This document shows positions 21,329-32,761 of a stretch of 64,000 bases of DNA, piece by piece. The translations under genes were made by a program, and so were the position numbers. Origin of the DNA: Flaccisagitta enflata (Eukaryota; Chaetognatha; Sagittoidea; Aphragmophora); NCBI GenBank assembly GCA_965153355.1, contig OZ231126.1, positions 110,236,001-110,300,000 on the forward strand. Reading direction: 5' to 3'. The stretch's first letter is position 1, and each line of letters begins with the position of its first letter. The notes below the pieces were generated by a model. The model was not told the origin of the DNA and did not search any database. It worked only from the letters and a program-made list of their open reading frames with translations.

Positions 21329-21339
21329 GTGTGTGTTCT

Positions 21340-21593
21340 TTCTCATATGCATCTCATATGCATCGTCTCTGAGATCCATATCCTGGACACACAGACAGAT
21401 GGATGGACAGATAACCCCTGCATTCTACAGGACTTTGTCACCTTTAGAGCCACTGCCCTGCTCCCCACTTAATTTTTCCAAAAAACAACTCCAGCAGGGC
21501 ACAGGTGCCGCTGTTATTTCACCCCATCAGGATTTGACAAGGCTGGATACAGGAATTCCTAAGTCGCCTGCGGGTGGGCAGGGGCAGTGATAA
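21340..21593. other. repeat-derived sequence truncating the recombinase-like gene
   Basis: The segment has CTACAGGACTTTGTCACCT, GCCACTGCCCTGCTCCCC and a CTGCGGGTGGGCAGGGGC word also found near 22790. These resemble the foldback modules that follow. No exon with a Tyr nucleophile is apparent. Confidence 0.4.
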
Positions 21594-21735
21594 ACTAGTC
21601 ATCCAAGGATCGCACATGGTCAGCGGTACCCGATGCCCTGCTTGGAGTGATCAAGTGAAGTAGTGAAGAGAGAGCAGGGCAGCGGCCCCAAAGGGCCGAT
21701 GTCCTGTAGGACACAGGGGGGAATTTCAAGACGTC
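21594..21735 (+). repeat. dispersed module, forward copy
   Basis: Reads CTAGTCATCCAAGGATCGCA through GATGCCCTGCTTGGAGTGAT and GGGCAGCGGCCCCAAAGGGC to ACACAGGGGGGAATTTC. The reverse complement of almost the whole module lies at 27270-27405. Confidence 0.75.
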
Positions 21736-22192
21736 CTGAGGTATATTAGGTCTGAGGAGATGGATAGAGGTCATTGAAGGCGGTTTTGAAGCCTGGAGGG
21801 TAAAATTAGGTTCTAAAGAGTAAATTTGAGGTTTGAGGGGGAGGCTTGAGGTCTAGAGGACAAATTTGAGGCCTAAAGAGCTGATGTGAGGCCTGGAGGG
21901 TGGATTTGGGGTATGCAGGGCTAATTCGAGGTCTGGAGGGCAGATATGAGGTCTGGAGAGCTGATTTAAGGTCTCAAGGGCTAAATTGAGGTCTGAAAGG
22001 GCTTTTCAGCCTATTCTGATGGCTCAGAGGGCCAAAATCAGGCCTGAGAGAGCAAAATTGAGGCCCCTGATGGCCAAGGGGGGGGACGGACGGACGGACG
22101 GACGGACGGACGGACGGAAGGACGGACGTCTCGAAATTCCCCCCTGTGTCCTACAGGACATCGGCCCTTTGGGGCCGCTGCCCAAAAAGGCC
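21664..22192. mobile_element. foldback-type element with degenerate-repeat interior
   Basis: The ends are inverted copies of each other: GGGCAGCGGCCCCAAAGGGC ... ACACAGGGGGGAATTTC at 21672-21726 and its complement at 22133-22190. The interior is a 20-25 bp degenerate repeat (GAGGTCTGGAGGGC words) and a GGAC array. No ORF. Related single ends occur near 1555, 24065, 24850 and 27290. The superfamily is unknown. Confidence 0.55.
22083..22128. repeat. (GGAC)n tetranucleotide repeat
   Basis: About eleven GGAC units with one GGAA variant, inside the foldback element. Confidence 0.9.
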
Positions 22193-22194
22193 CA

Positions 22195-22960
22195 TAAATG
22201 CCCAACGAGCTAATGGACCAACCAGCAGATGGACCAACTGACCGACTGACAAACAGATTTAGTGGGTTATGGCGTCACATGCAAGCGACTAAAAAGAATT
22301 CTTCTAGCCCCTTTGGTAACCGCCTTATTGGTCAGGGGGTCAAATCAGAATTTCATGATATCAATTTTAGTTTTCCATTACATCATCAAAAACGCTGGTT
22401 TACAGCAGCTGATTCAATGTATTGATGCATCAACAGACAGGCCAACCAATCTAATGGCCAACTAGTGGATAAACAACCCTGCTGAAAATTTGCAAAAATG
22501 CAAAGCTAAATTGGGTTTCGCATTAAGACTTTTTAGTTGCATGTTACAGTACACGGTTGGTTGGTTGGTTGGTTGGTCAGTCAGTTGGCCCCCTTTTTGG
22601 GCAGCAGCCCCAATGGAGCTGATAACCTATAATTTTAGATGTATGGGAGGAGACTTTCTCATCTTCTTCTCCTTCTTCATCGTCCCCTCCTTGAGAGTCC
22701 GATCCCAGCGTTGAAGCAGTGGTGAATTGAACTCGCCAGATAACCATGGCAAAGAAAAACAAGGCCGGATACACGGCTACCGAAGTTGTGTGCGGGTGGG
22801 CAGGGGCTATATTTCAGGTCACAAGACCATTCAGGCAGGAGCTGTGAGGTCAAAGAAATAAAATCATAAAAAAAAGTAAAGTGTGACCAACCAACTGACC
22901 AACTGACCAACCGACCGATGGACAAAGCGGGTTGTAGAGTCGCGTGCACGCGACTAAAAA
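22195..22960. repeat. remnants of the GACC/GCGACT and GGGCAGC families
   Basis: GACC-type runs with GCAAGCGACTAAAAAG at 22200-22295, (GGTT)n near 22555-22576, a GGGCAGCAGCCCCAATGGAG module near 22598, and GACCAACTGACC runs ending in a perfect 18-bp palindrome, AGTCGCGTGCACGCGACT, at 22938-22955. No gene is seen. Confidence 0.6.
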
Positions 22961-23029
22961 GACAGTTATCTCAATTCATTCCTACGCCCTCATTTTATTG
23001 ATTTGCCTAAAATCCTTCTAGGTAGTAAT

Positions 23030-23156
23030 TAGGGATGTGGAAGCGGTCGATTTTAGTGCCGCTTCCGCTTCCGCTTCCGCTTCCATTTTGTAGTTCAAAT
23101 ACTAGTAGCTATCCCATCCTCCAAAATGGAAGCGGTCAATCGCTTCCACATCCCTA
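23030..23156. mobile_element. 127-bp hAT-like miniature element with perfect 8-bp target duplication
   Basis: The ends are TAGGGATGTGGAAGCG and its exact reverse complement CGCTTCCACATCCCTA. The flanking direct repeat is GTAGTAAT at 23022-23029 and 23157-23164. An 8-bp target duplication with this TIR type is characteristic of the hAT superfamily. The interior contains GCTTCC repeats and no coding capacity. Confidence 0.85.
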
Positions 23157-23182
23157 GTAGTAATAGTATATCAAATTACCTA

Positions 23183-23383
23183 CTCAGCAAAAAAATCAGA
23201 ACTCAAAAATGTTGATTTTTGAGCCCATGGCATCACTTTCTCTGAAAAAAAACAGGCAAAAAAGAAGTGAAAAAAGCTCCATACATATTTACAACTTTCT
23301 GAAATTCATTTTGACAACTATTACAAAAAATGATGCTACGGGCGCAAAAATTAACTTTTTGGACTTCTGATTTTTTTGCTGAG
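23183..23383. mobile_element. 201-bp TA-flanked miniature element
   Basis: 18-bp perfect inverted ends, CTCAGCAAAAAAATCAGA at 23183-23200 and its complement at 23366-23383, flanked by TA on both sides. A second, similar right half (ATGATGCTGTCGGCAC ... GATTTTTTTGCTGAGT) follows at about 23500-23575, a partial tandem duplication. Confidence 0.7.
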
Positions 23384-23584
23384 TAGGAAATTCGACATAC
23401 TATGAACACCTAAAAAGATATGTGGCTATTTGAAAAGAATGAGTGTGCAGTAACAATTGTAAGTCATGTAAAAATTTATATCAGTTGGCAAATCATTATC
23501 TGACTAATTTTACAAGAAATGATGCTGTCGGCACAAAAACCAACTTTTTTGAGTTCTGATTTTTTTGCTGAGTCACAAATTTGT

Positions 23585-24064
23585 TATTCTATTACCACCT
23601 AAAAGGATTTAAAGTAATTCCAAAAAATGGGCTCGTAGCAGTATTTTGAAAATCGCTGTCTTTTTTATTAATGCTATAGTTAGATAGGACACTAAAGTGT
23701 CAAATGGTCAGCGGTACCTCAGTGCTACTGCTCAAATACCCAAGTGACCTTCATCACTGCCCCTGCCCACTAGGACACGACTGTAGCCAGCGATGTTTTG
23801 TTTTGTTTCAGTAGGTCATACAACCTTACAGATGCAGAATCATATAATGAGCAATCTTCCCTTATCCCTCTCTACCTCCACTCCCTGCTCTGTCTCTTCC
23901 TCCTCCCCCCTCAATTTCTCCTCCCCCTCCACTTCTTTCTTTATCCTCTCTTTCCCTCTCTTCCTGCTCCACCACTTCCTACTCCTCCTTCTCCTCCTTT
24001 CCCACCACAACATTTTGGTCTTCATGAATGGGGAATCTTTTCTTCTTCATCTTTCCTCTATTTG
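23585..24064. other. unannotated DNA with CT-rich tract
   Basis: 23700-23780 carries GGTCAGCGGTACC, GTGACC and GCCCCTGCCCAC words related to the dispersed modules. 23860-24050 is strongly pyrimidine-rich on the plus strand, which produces open frames in two phases without coding signature. Confidence 0.5.
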
Positions 24065-24875
24065 GGCAGCGTCCCCAAAGGGCCAATGTCCTGTAGATTA
24101 CAGAGGTGAATTTTCATATGTATGTACAAAAGTACATCCATCCCCCCCCCCCCCCCGAGGCATGAAGCCCACTCTTAATGAGCCTATGAAGGCCAGAATT
24201 CAAGCCTCTGGATCCTTAAATCAGCCCTCCCAGGCCTGAAATTAGCCCTCTTAGGTCTGAAATAAGCTCTACAGCCTGAAATGGGCCCAAATCCCAGCCT
24301 TGAGGCCCAAATCCCAGCCTCATAGCTTAAATCCCAGCCTCTAGAACAAAAAAAAATCCGCTATCATCTATCATTATTCAAAACAAAAATATGATGAGAT
24401 ACACCACCCTAACTCTAATACCACCTCTAACCCCTAGCTCTAACCCACCTAACCCTAGCCCCACTAACCCTAACCCCCTAACCATAAACCATAACCTACC
24501 TAACCCTACTCCTAACCCTAACCCCACCACTAACCCTACCCCTAACCCTAATCAAAGAAATTAACATTGAAATAGTGTTGTAGATTAATAAGAAACATAA
24601 GTTTACACAAAAAATGTCATCAATCAGCGCAAAGAGCATCGATAACATTCGTCGTTCTCGCCAAAGTCAGAAACAAAAGGCCTTGGATTCTTGATGATTG
24701 CCAAAAACTAGCCCTAAGGCTACAATCCCAGTCCCAAGGCCCAAATCCCAGCCCCCAGGCCTATACCTCAGCCAAAGGTCAAAATCCCAACTAAGATGGG
24801 GAAGGAGAAATTTCTCCATGTGTGAAAGCTTAGTTCATTAGCCCCTTTAGAGGCCGCCGCCCAGCTTCCTCCCTC
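24065..24875. repeat. diverged foldback module pair with AAATCCCAGCCT interior
   Basis: Begins GGGCAGCGTCCCCAAAGGGC and ends with the diverged inverse TTAGCCCCTTTAGAGGCCGC. The interior has a 13-bp poly-C tract (about 24142-24155), AAATCCCAGCCT-type repeats (24200-24345, 24690-24795) and a degenerate CCCTAA block. It looks like an older relative of 21664-22192. Confidence 0.45.
24405..24552 (-). repeat. degenerate CCCTAA telomere-like repeat
   Basis: Mixed CCCTAA, CCCCTAA and ACCACCTAA words with many interruptions; older-looking than the 6003-6140 block. Confidence 0.8.
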
Positions 24876-25250
24876 AACTTCAATCACAACCTACAAAGGC
24901 TGGGCACGGGCACTGCCAACCAACTAACACTTTTGTAACTTTCCCTTTTGGGCAGTGACTCTGAAGGAGCTAACAACTGAAGCTTGCACACATAAGGGGA
25001 AAATCTCATTTGTCTTCTTCTCCCATCTGTTGAACCTTTGGAGGCTCAAATCCCATTCTAGAGGCTCAAATGAATCAATCCTCAAGGTCCAAATCCCATT
25101 CTTGAGGTTTGAATGCAAGCCTTAAGGCTCTAATCACCACCTCAACTTTAAAATCCCAGCCTTGAAACTCAAATTACTACCTCAAGACCAGAGATTAGGT
25201 ATCGAGATCGGGCAATCCGTGTATCGGTGCGGTCAAATAGGATAACGGAA
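24876..25250. repeat. AAATCCCA-type degenerate repeats
   Basis: A GGGCAGTGACTCTGAAGGAG module near 24950, then repeated GAGGCTCAAATCCCATTC and GAGGTTTGAA words to about 25190. No gene. Confidence 0.55.
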
Positions 25251-25383
25251 ATCCGAAATTCACCATGAAAACCGATCGTTCCTCTTCCTCTTCCTCCTCC
25301 TCCTCCTCTTCCTTCCCTTTCTTCTCTTCTATTCTTCCATGATCCTTTGTTTCTTTTAGTCGATCTTATACCGCTTTTGGTGT

Positions 25384-25384
<1 letters not shown>

Positions 25385-25461
<77 letters not shown>
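25385..25461. repeat. (CT)n microsatellite
   Basis: Uninterrupted CT over most of the interval, preceded by a TTCCTCCTCC tract near 25280-25325. Confidence 0.95.
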
Positions 25462-25465
<4 letters not shown>

Positions 25466-25675
25466 CTTTCACAATGTATATCACGAGGATCATCATGAGT
25501 CAAATGCAATGAACCTTTTACCAAGTTAGTTCCTTCTACATCTACACATATAATGTGCAACCTTGTTTTGAATAACGTCCAGTTATTTAGGGATAACGAC
25601 CTTAGCATAAAATGGCGGATTTTTACCAAATAACGCCCTCATAACGGCCGACTACTGACATGTAGTAACGCAAAT
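25462..25675. other. unannotated DNA
   Basis: Mixed composition with no repeat family recognised and only short frames. Confidence 0.4.
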
Positions 25676-25995
25676 CTCTGCTCAAGACTCAAATCCCAGC
25701 CTGAAGGCCTAAATATAAGCCATGAAGCCCATATCCCAAGCCTTGGAGCCCTAAAACTGAGCCTCAAGGCCCAGATCCCAGTACAGCCCTAAAAACTAAA
25801 TCAAAAACCTTTAGGCCCAAATCTCAGCCTTGAGGCCCAAATCCCAGGGGCGACGCCCAAATCCCAGCCTCCAGGCCCTTATCTCAGCCTGAAGGCCCAA
25901 ATTTGACCCTCAAGGCATAAATCCCAGGTTTGAGTTGTCAATTCTTAGCTACAAAGCCCAACTCTTAGCCTCAGGGCTGAAGTCCGATTAAGGAC
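25676..25995. repeat. GGCCCAAATCCCAGCCT degenerate tandem repeat
   Basis: About a dozen diverged units of 22-27 bp. This is the clearest block of the family found in reverse orientation at 1262-1425. Confidence 0.7.
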
Positions 25996-26109
25996 CCAAA
26001 TTTGCTATGTGGTTCAAATTGCCCCTTTACTTCATCAAAATGCTCCATTCTTTAACCACCTGAGCATATGTCACTTACACTCCCCTTGGGACATTTGATA
26101 CCGCTGACC

Positions 26110-26342
26110 ATCTGATGAATTCCTGTCTTCCTCCTCCTTGCTTCCTTACCTCTCTTCCTTTTGCCTCTCCCCTGTCTTCAACTCCCTCTCTTTTCCTCTC
26201 CCTCCCCCTTTACCTCCTCCTACTCCCTTGTCCCAAGCCACCCCTCTGTCCTTGTCTCGCCCTCCTTTATACTTCCTATTCCCCCTTGTTCCTCTCTTCT
26301 GCCTGCCTTCCTTCCTCCTCTTCCCTAATGTTTTCCTCCCCC
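26110..26342. repeat. pyrimidine-rich tract
   Basis: CT-rich low-complexity DNA. Long frames on either strand reflect composition. Confidence 0.6.
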
Positions 26343-26482
26343 TGAGGCAGGGCCACAGGCCTTTTGAGAGTTTGAGAGCTCTCGGAGAGTTTGAGAGTCT
26401 CAGAGAGCTCTCAAAGAACTCTCTGAGACTCTCAAAGCTCTCACTTTTCTCTGAGAGCTCTCGTTGAAGGAGGCTCTGAGAG
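26343..26482. repeat. GAGGCAGGGCCACAGG module with GAGAGCTCTC hairpins, copy 1
   Basis: Starts GAGGCAGGGCCACAGGCCTT, then alternates GAGAGTTTGAGAGCTCTC with its inverse, so one strand can fold repeatedly on itself. A second copy starts at 27981. Confidence 0.65.
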
Positions 26483-26569
26483 CATTCACCCAACCATGGT
26501 TCTGCATTGCTGTGGTTGCCCAAAATCATTTTTTTTTAAAGGCACCAAAGCACTTGTATGAAAGATGTC

Positions 26570-27269
26570 TGTTTATTTGTTTGTCAGTTGTCCTGTAGAA
26601 CACAGAGGGGGAATTTTGAGATGTCTGTCCGTCCGTCCTTCCGTCTTTCTGTCCGTCTTTTCAGTCCGTCCATTCCCCTTCCTCGTTGACCATCAAGGCC
26701 TCAAATTAGCCCTCCCAGGACTTAATTTAACCCTCCGGGCCTAGTATCAGCCCTCTTGGCTTCAAATCAGCCCCCCTCCCATGCCCTAAATCTGCCTCCC
26801 AGACCTGAAATCTGCCCTCTGGACCTTCAATCAGCCCTCCAAGCTTAAAACCAGCCCGCAAAATCTTAAATCTGCTCTCCAAGCCTTAATTATACCCTCC
26901 AACCCTCAGATATGCCTTTAGTGGCATAAATCAGCCATCTAGAGCCCCCTCAGGACAGTCCAATCCCAGACATCCGTCTGTCCGTCCGTCCGTACGTCCA
27001 TCTGTCCATTCCCCCCCCCCCCCGGCCAAAGGTTCTGAGCCTCAAACTCCATTGAATAACATAAAAAATTGAAGAAATGCAAAATTCCCATTAAATAACA
27101 TAGAAATTGACAAAAATTGCAAAAATGCGAGATATTTACCATATGTGAAATCCCTACTAAATAACATGGAAAATTGACAAAATTATAAAAAAAATGTAGA
27201 ATTCATATCCAATAACATGGAAAATTGACAAAAATATTGAAAATAGCCCTAAAAGCCTTCTCAGGACGT
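26570..27269. repeat. degenerate CCCTCC / TCAGCCCTCC repeats, GTCC arrays and AT-rich spacer
   Basis: Contains GTCCTGTAGAACACAGAGGG, GTCCGTCCGTCC arrays (26625-26670, 26965-27010), a CCCTCC-AAATCAGCCC degenerate repeat (26690-26945), a poly-C run (27011-27023) and repeated AAATAACATGGAAAATTGAC words (27050-27235). Confidence 0.6.
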
Positions 27270-27405
27270 CTGGAAATTCACCCCTGTGTCCTACAGGAGA
27301 TCGGCCCTTTGGGGCCGCTGCCCTGCTCTCACCCCACTTCTTCAGCTGATCACTCCAAACAGGGCATCGGGCACCGCTGACCATGTGCGGTCCTTGGGTG
27401 ACTAG
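27270..27405 (-). repeat. dispersed module, inverted copy
   Basis: Reverse complement of 21594-21735: ACCCCTGTGTCCTACAGGAG, ATCGGCCCTTTGGGGCCGCT, CAGGGCATCGGGCACCGCTG and ACCATGTGCGGTCCTTGGGT. The pair brackets 5.8 kb of repeat-rich DNA. Confidence 0.75.
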
Positions 27406-27439
27406 TTCTTTCTCCTTCTTCTCCTCCACCTTCTCCGTT

Positions 27440-27631
27440 CCCCTTCACCCCTGACTCATTTTTAGCTTCAAGGCCCAAATTCCAGTCTCTAGGCCTAAAT
27501 CCAAGCCTCAAAGTCCAAATACAAGCCTAAAAGCCCAAATTTCAGCCCTCGGGCCCAAATTCTAGGTTCAAGGCCCAAATGTCATCCATGAGGCCAATAT
27601 CCCATCCTTGAGGCCTAAATCCCAGCCTCAG
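27440..27631. repeat. GGCCCAAATTCCAG degenerate repeat
   Basis: Further diverged units of the AAATCCCAGCCT family, ending exactly where the LINE remnant begins. Confidence 0.65.
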
Positions 27632-27908
27632 AGAGCCACTAAAACGTGGAATGCTATCCCGGAAGTAGTCAAGAACCAAACTTCGGTCAATGCATTCAAA
27701 AATGCCTACAATAGGTGGAAAAGCAACGCTGACCAAAAACAATCCAACGTGCAGTGACGACGAGGAGGACACAAATGAAAAAACTGGCAACAAAAGTTCT
27801 GGAGACTTGCAACCCTGCACGATGTAAAACCGAATACGACGTCCTCAATTATGCGGATTGGCGGATCTGCCCTTGAGGATATTCCTTCTATTCTATTCTA
27901 TTCTATTC
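27632..27908 (+). mobile_element. 5'-truncated LINE 3' end with TTCTA tail
   Basis: 27632-27757 encodes a 41-residue C-terminal end of a LINE polymerase (TKTWNAIPEVVKNQTSVNAF, later FK-type helix, stop TGA). In another frame 27775-27874 reads on to a CNPARC motif and a stop, resembling the C-terminal CxNPxC motif of the two LINE ORFs at 40.9 and 47.1 kb, so a frameshift is likely. The remnant ends in TTCTA pentamers (27884-27908), a typical LINE 3' microsatellite tail. Everything upstream of the C-terminus is missing. Confidence 0.7.
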
Positions 27909-27980
27909 TCAAGGCCTAAATTCCAACCTCTAGGCCAAAATCTCTCCTGACCATCTGACACTTTTGCGACTATTTCTTTG

Positions 27981-28140
27981 AGGCAGGGCCACAGGGGTTT
28001 TGAGACTTTTAGTGCTCTCAAACTCTCAAAGAGTTTTATATATACTGACAGTTTGAGAGCTCTCACTCTTCTTTAAGAGCTATGAAACTCTTAGAGAGCT
28101 TTAAAACTGTCAGAGAGCTCTAAAACTTTTGGAAGGAAGC
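27981..28140. repeat. GAGGCAGGGCCACAGG module with GAGAGCTCT hairpins, copy 2
   Basis: Begins GAGGCAGGGCCACAGGGGTT, followed by GTTTGAGAGCTCTCA-type inverted words. More diverged than the copy at 26343. Confidence 0.6.
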
Positions 28141-28314
28141 TAAAAGCTAATTCTCAAGAATTAATTTTATTTTAATGTGCTGGTATAAAATCATTTGCAC
28201 TAAATCTTTAAATATACTGTATGAATCTTTGATAATAACAATTAGTATTGCAACAACCAAGGTAACAACAACAATAGCAATAGCAATGGTACAGACACTT
28301 TGAAAGTGTAACTA

Positions 28315-28670
28315 CCATATTTCTCCTAATTAGCGCCCAGGGCGCTTACAAAATTGAAAAATGATACTGCCTTTTTTACCCCCTAATTAGGGCCCTTTTA
28401 TAATATTTAAAAAAAAATATTTCAAAACATTGTAAAACAGTAATCATTGGGTAAAAACATGTATGGAATCTGCCTTTTATAAAAAGATCCACAAATAGAG
28501 AAATAAAAACAAGCAAATAATGATAAAAACGCAATGAAAACTACATTTTTAGGAAAACAGTATAGCAAAAATACACATTGAAAATACAATTGTTAATCTC
28601 AGAAGGGGGTGGGCGCTTATTAGAGGAGGGGCGCTAATTAGAGGAGGGGCGCTAATTAGAAGAAATAAGG
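28315..28670. mobile_element. 356-bp TA-flanked miniature element with GCGCCC ends
   Basis: The inverted ends are 24 bp with two mismatches: 28315-28338 (CCATATTTCTCCTAATTAGC...) and 28647-28670 (...GCTAATTAGAAGAAATAAGG). TA flanks lie at 28313-28314 and 28671-28672. The interior is AT-rich and non-coding, with an internal duplication of GGGGCGCTAATTAGAGGA at the right end. Probably a Tc1/mariner-superfamily non-autonomous element. Confidence 0.75.
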
Positions 28671-28736
28671 TAATCTGCAACACTCTTTCAAACACTCAAC
28701 CTGGGAAAAACTGGTAGAAAGGTGTCAAAATGGTTT

Positions 28737-30860
<2,124 letters not shown>

Positions 30861-31300
30861 ACAATTCTTATCAAAGAATTCATTATAAAAGCATAAATTT
30901 TATTAGTAACATCTATAATTAGATATGGAAAAAGATTTGGATGAGAAATTTTAAAAGATGGAGAAGTTACAAAAATGAATAATTAAGATTAATCTGGCTG
31001 AATTGATAAGGAGATTTAATCTTATAAGAGCTAAAAAATAGAATTAAATGCAAAAAACATCACTATGATTTATGATGATATAATGCATGTTTTTGACAGT
31101 CAATTTAAAGCTCAAAACCATGTTTCTGGTAAATCTTAGCCTACTACTAACATTAAAGAGGAGAAGTTGGAGGACCTCTTCCAGAGCTGGACGATGAGAA
31201 TGATTTTATCAATGATAGTAGCTACAAAATTGAAAAGTGGTTCTGAAGCTCTAGAGGAGCTCTCAATTACCGCAAAAGTAGCTCTCATAAGTCCAGTGGC
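30861..31300. other. AT-rich DNA, nothing recognised
   Basis: No supported feature. Confidence 0.45.
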
Positions 31301-31855
31301 CCTAATTGTTTCCTTACCCTTGTCCTCCTTGTTCCTCTCCGTTACTGTTCCTCCTCTTTCTTCTATGTGCTCCTCCTCCTTACCCTCTTTCCCAACCCTC
31401 CCCTCCCCCTCTCCCTCTCCCTCATCTTTCCCCAGCCTCCCCTCTCCCTCTCCATCATCTTTCCTTCTTACTTTTCCTCCCCTTTCTTCCTCCTCCTCAT
31501 CCTCTTTTTTCTTCAATGTGCTTCTCCTCCTTACCCTCTTTTCCAACCCTCTCCCTCATCCCTCTCCCCCCTTACCCTCTTTCCCAACCCTCTCCCTCTC
31601 CCTCATCTTTTCTTCTTACCTTTCCTCCCCTTCTTCCTCCTTCTCCTCCTTCTCCCCTCCTCTTTCTTCTATGTGCTCCTCCTCCTTATCCTCTTTCCCA
31701 ACCCTCCCCTCCCCCTCTCCCTCATCTTTCCTTCTTCCTTTTCCTCCCCCTTCTTCCTTCTCCTCCATCTTTCCTCCTTTCATTCCCCCTCCTCTTCCTC
31801 CCCCTGTTCCTTCTTCCCCCTTCCACCTTCCCCTCCTTCTCTCCTTCCTCATAAA
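31301..31855. repeat. pyrimidine-rich tandem low-complexity tract
   Basis: Repeated CTCCTCCTTACCCTCTTTCC and CCCTCTCCCTCATCTTTCC words, about 90-120 bp apart, form a diverged minisatellite with extreme strand asymmetry. Frames on both strands are compositional. Confidence 0.75.
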
Positions 31856-31990
31856 AACAAGGCCAAGTAGGCCAATAAGGTGCGACGTGTAGATCGTCGA
31901 ACAAATGCGTTACAGACAGACCGACCAACCGACCAACCAACCGACGGACACAGCCAGTTATAGAGGTGCTTTGTCGCACCTAAAAACACC
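31856..31990. repeat. GACCAACC block with hairpin ends
   Basis: GACCGACCAACCGACCAACC run followed by GGTGCTTTGTCGCACCT; an AAGGTGCGACG word lies on the left side. Structurally like the GACC/GCGACT family at 200-366. Confidence 0.5.
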
Positions 31991-32271
31991 TAAGGTGTCA
32001 TTCTAGAACTCTATAAAGAAAGCATTTCAGTGCGTCTTGAGATGGGAACTTGAAGTCGATGTTTGAGATGCTATCTTGAGAAGGAACTCGCCACCGTCTT
32101 CAACATGGGTCATGGAAGCAGCTCATGTAAGACACATCCAAGATAATGCCACAAGACGGTGCTTAAGACGGCCATGTGAACGTCCCCCTGGAAAGTAATT
32201 AATGGCTAGAATTTATCTCTTGTGGATTTCATTCAATCTTTACTTTGCCATCAACAAGGACTGATTGCGAG
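31991..32271. other. unannotated DNA
   Basis: Mixed sequence with a few imperfect repeats (CTTGAGATGGGAACTTG and CTTGAGAAGGAACTCG). No gene seen. Confidence 0.4.
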
Positions 32272-32545
32272 CGGAGGTTCAGCGCCATGAAACTGAACAT
32301 CGCGCTTCGCTACTTCCCCCTGCTTCAGATGACCTCATAATAGTATACTTGAACTCTCCAGACATTGAAATCTTTGACCTACAATCCGCTGTTAATGAAC
32401 AGTTGTGAGTTAAATCACCAAGAATTTCAAAAGGGGACAAAGTCAGTTCACAAGTGGATAGTGACTCAAGTGAAGGGGAGTCAGATATTAAAAGCATCGC
32501 TTCTAAGCATTCAATAACAAAATGGGAATCATTTAAAAAGGAAAG
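32272..32545 (+). pseudogene. coding-like exon remnant, acidic and Ser-rich, one in-frame stop
   Basis: The plus frame reads AEVQRHETEHRASLLPPA and SDDLIIVYLNSPDIEIFDLQ, then TGA at about 32406-32408, then continues SKGDKVSSQVDSDSSEGES and SKHSITKWES. The stop falls inside GTGAGTTAAA, a good donor sequence, so the first part could be a real exon ending at GTT. The composition is protein-like, not repeat-like. The family is not recognised. A minus-strand frame over the same bases is a shadow. Confidence 0.4.
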
Positions 32546-32761
32546 CATATTTCTTTTCTTTTTGTTTTCAATGGCCATATATATGCATATGATATTGATA
32601 TATTATTGCAAAACTTAGGCAAGGCAGGGGGGGGTGTGTAAGTGAAAATGACTCACTGAGAAAGTTTGCCGGGCTCGCTGTTTTTCTGTCGGGCTCGCTA
32701 AAATTTTGAGGAGCGAGCCCGACTGGCTCGCTGAAAAAAATTACTAAAAAAAGGTCTGCAC
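32546..32761. other. short spacer with CGGGCTCGCT repeat
   Basis: Three to four copies of a GGGCTCGCT word in both orientations (32672-32732). No gene. Confidence 0.45.

Noticed and set aside
21321-21590. Extra 3' exon of the recombinase-like gene (DFVTFRATALLPT)
   Set aside because: The acceptor-like CTACAG lies in the dispersed GTCCTACAGGAC repeat module and the frame has no Tyr motif.
31136-31892. Overlapping frames of 136-241 codons on both strands
   Set aside because: Pyrimidine-rich low-complexity DNA; the frames are Pro/Ser or Glu/Gly/Lys monotony with no domain.
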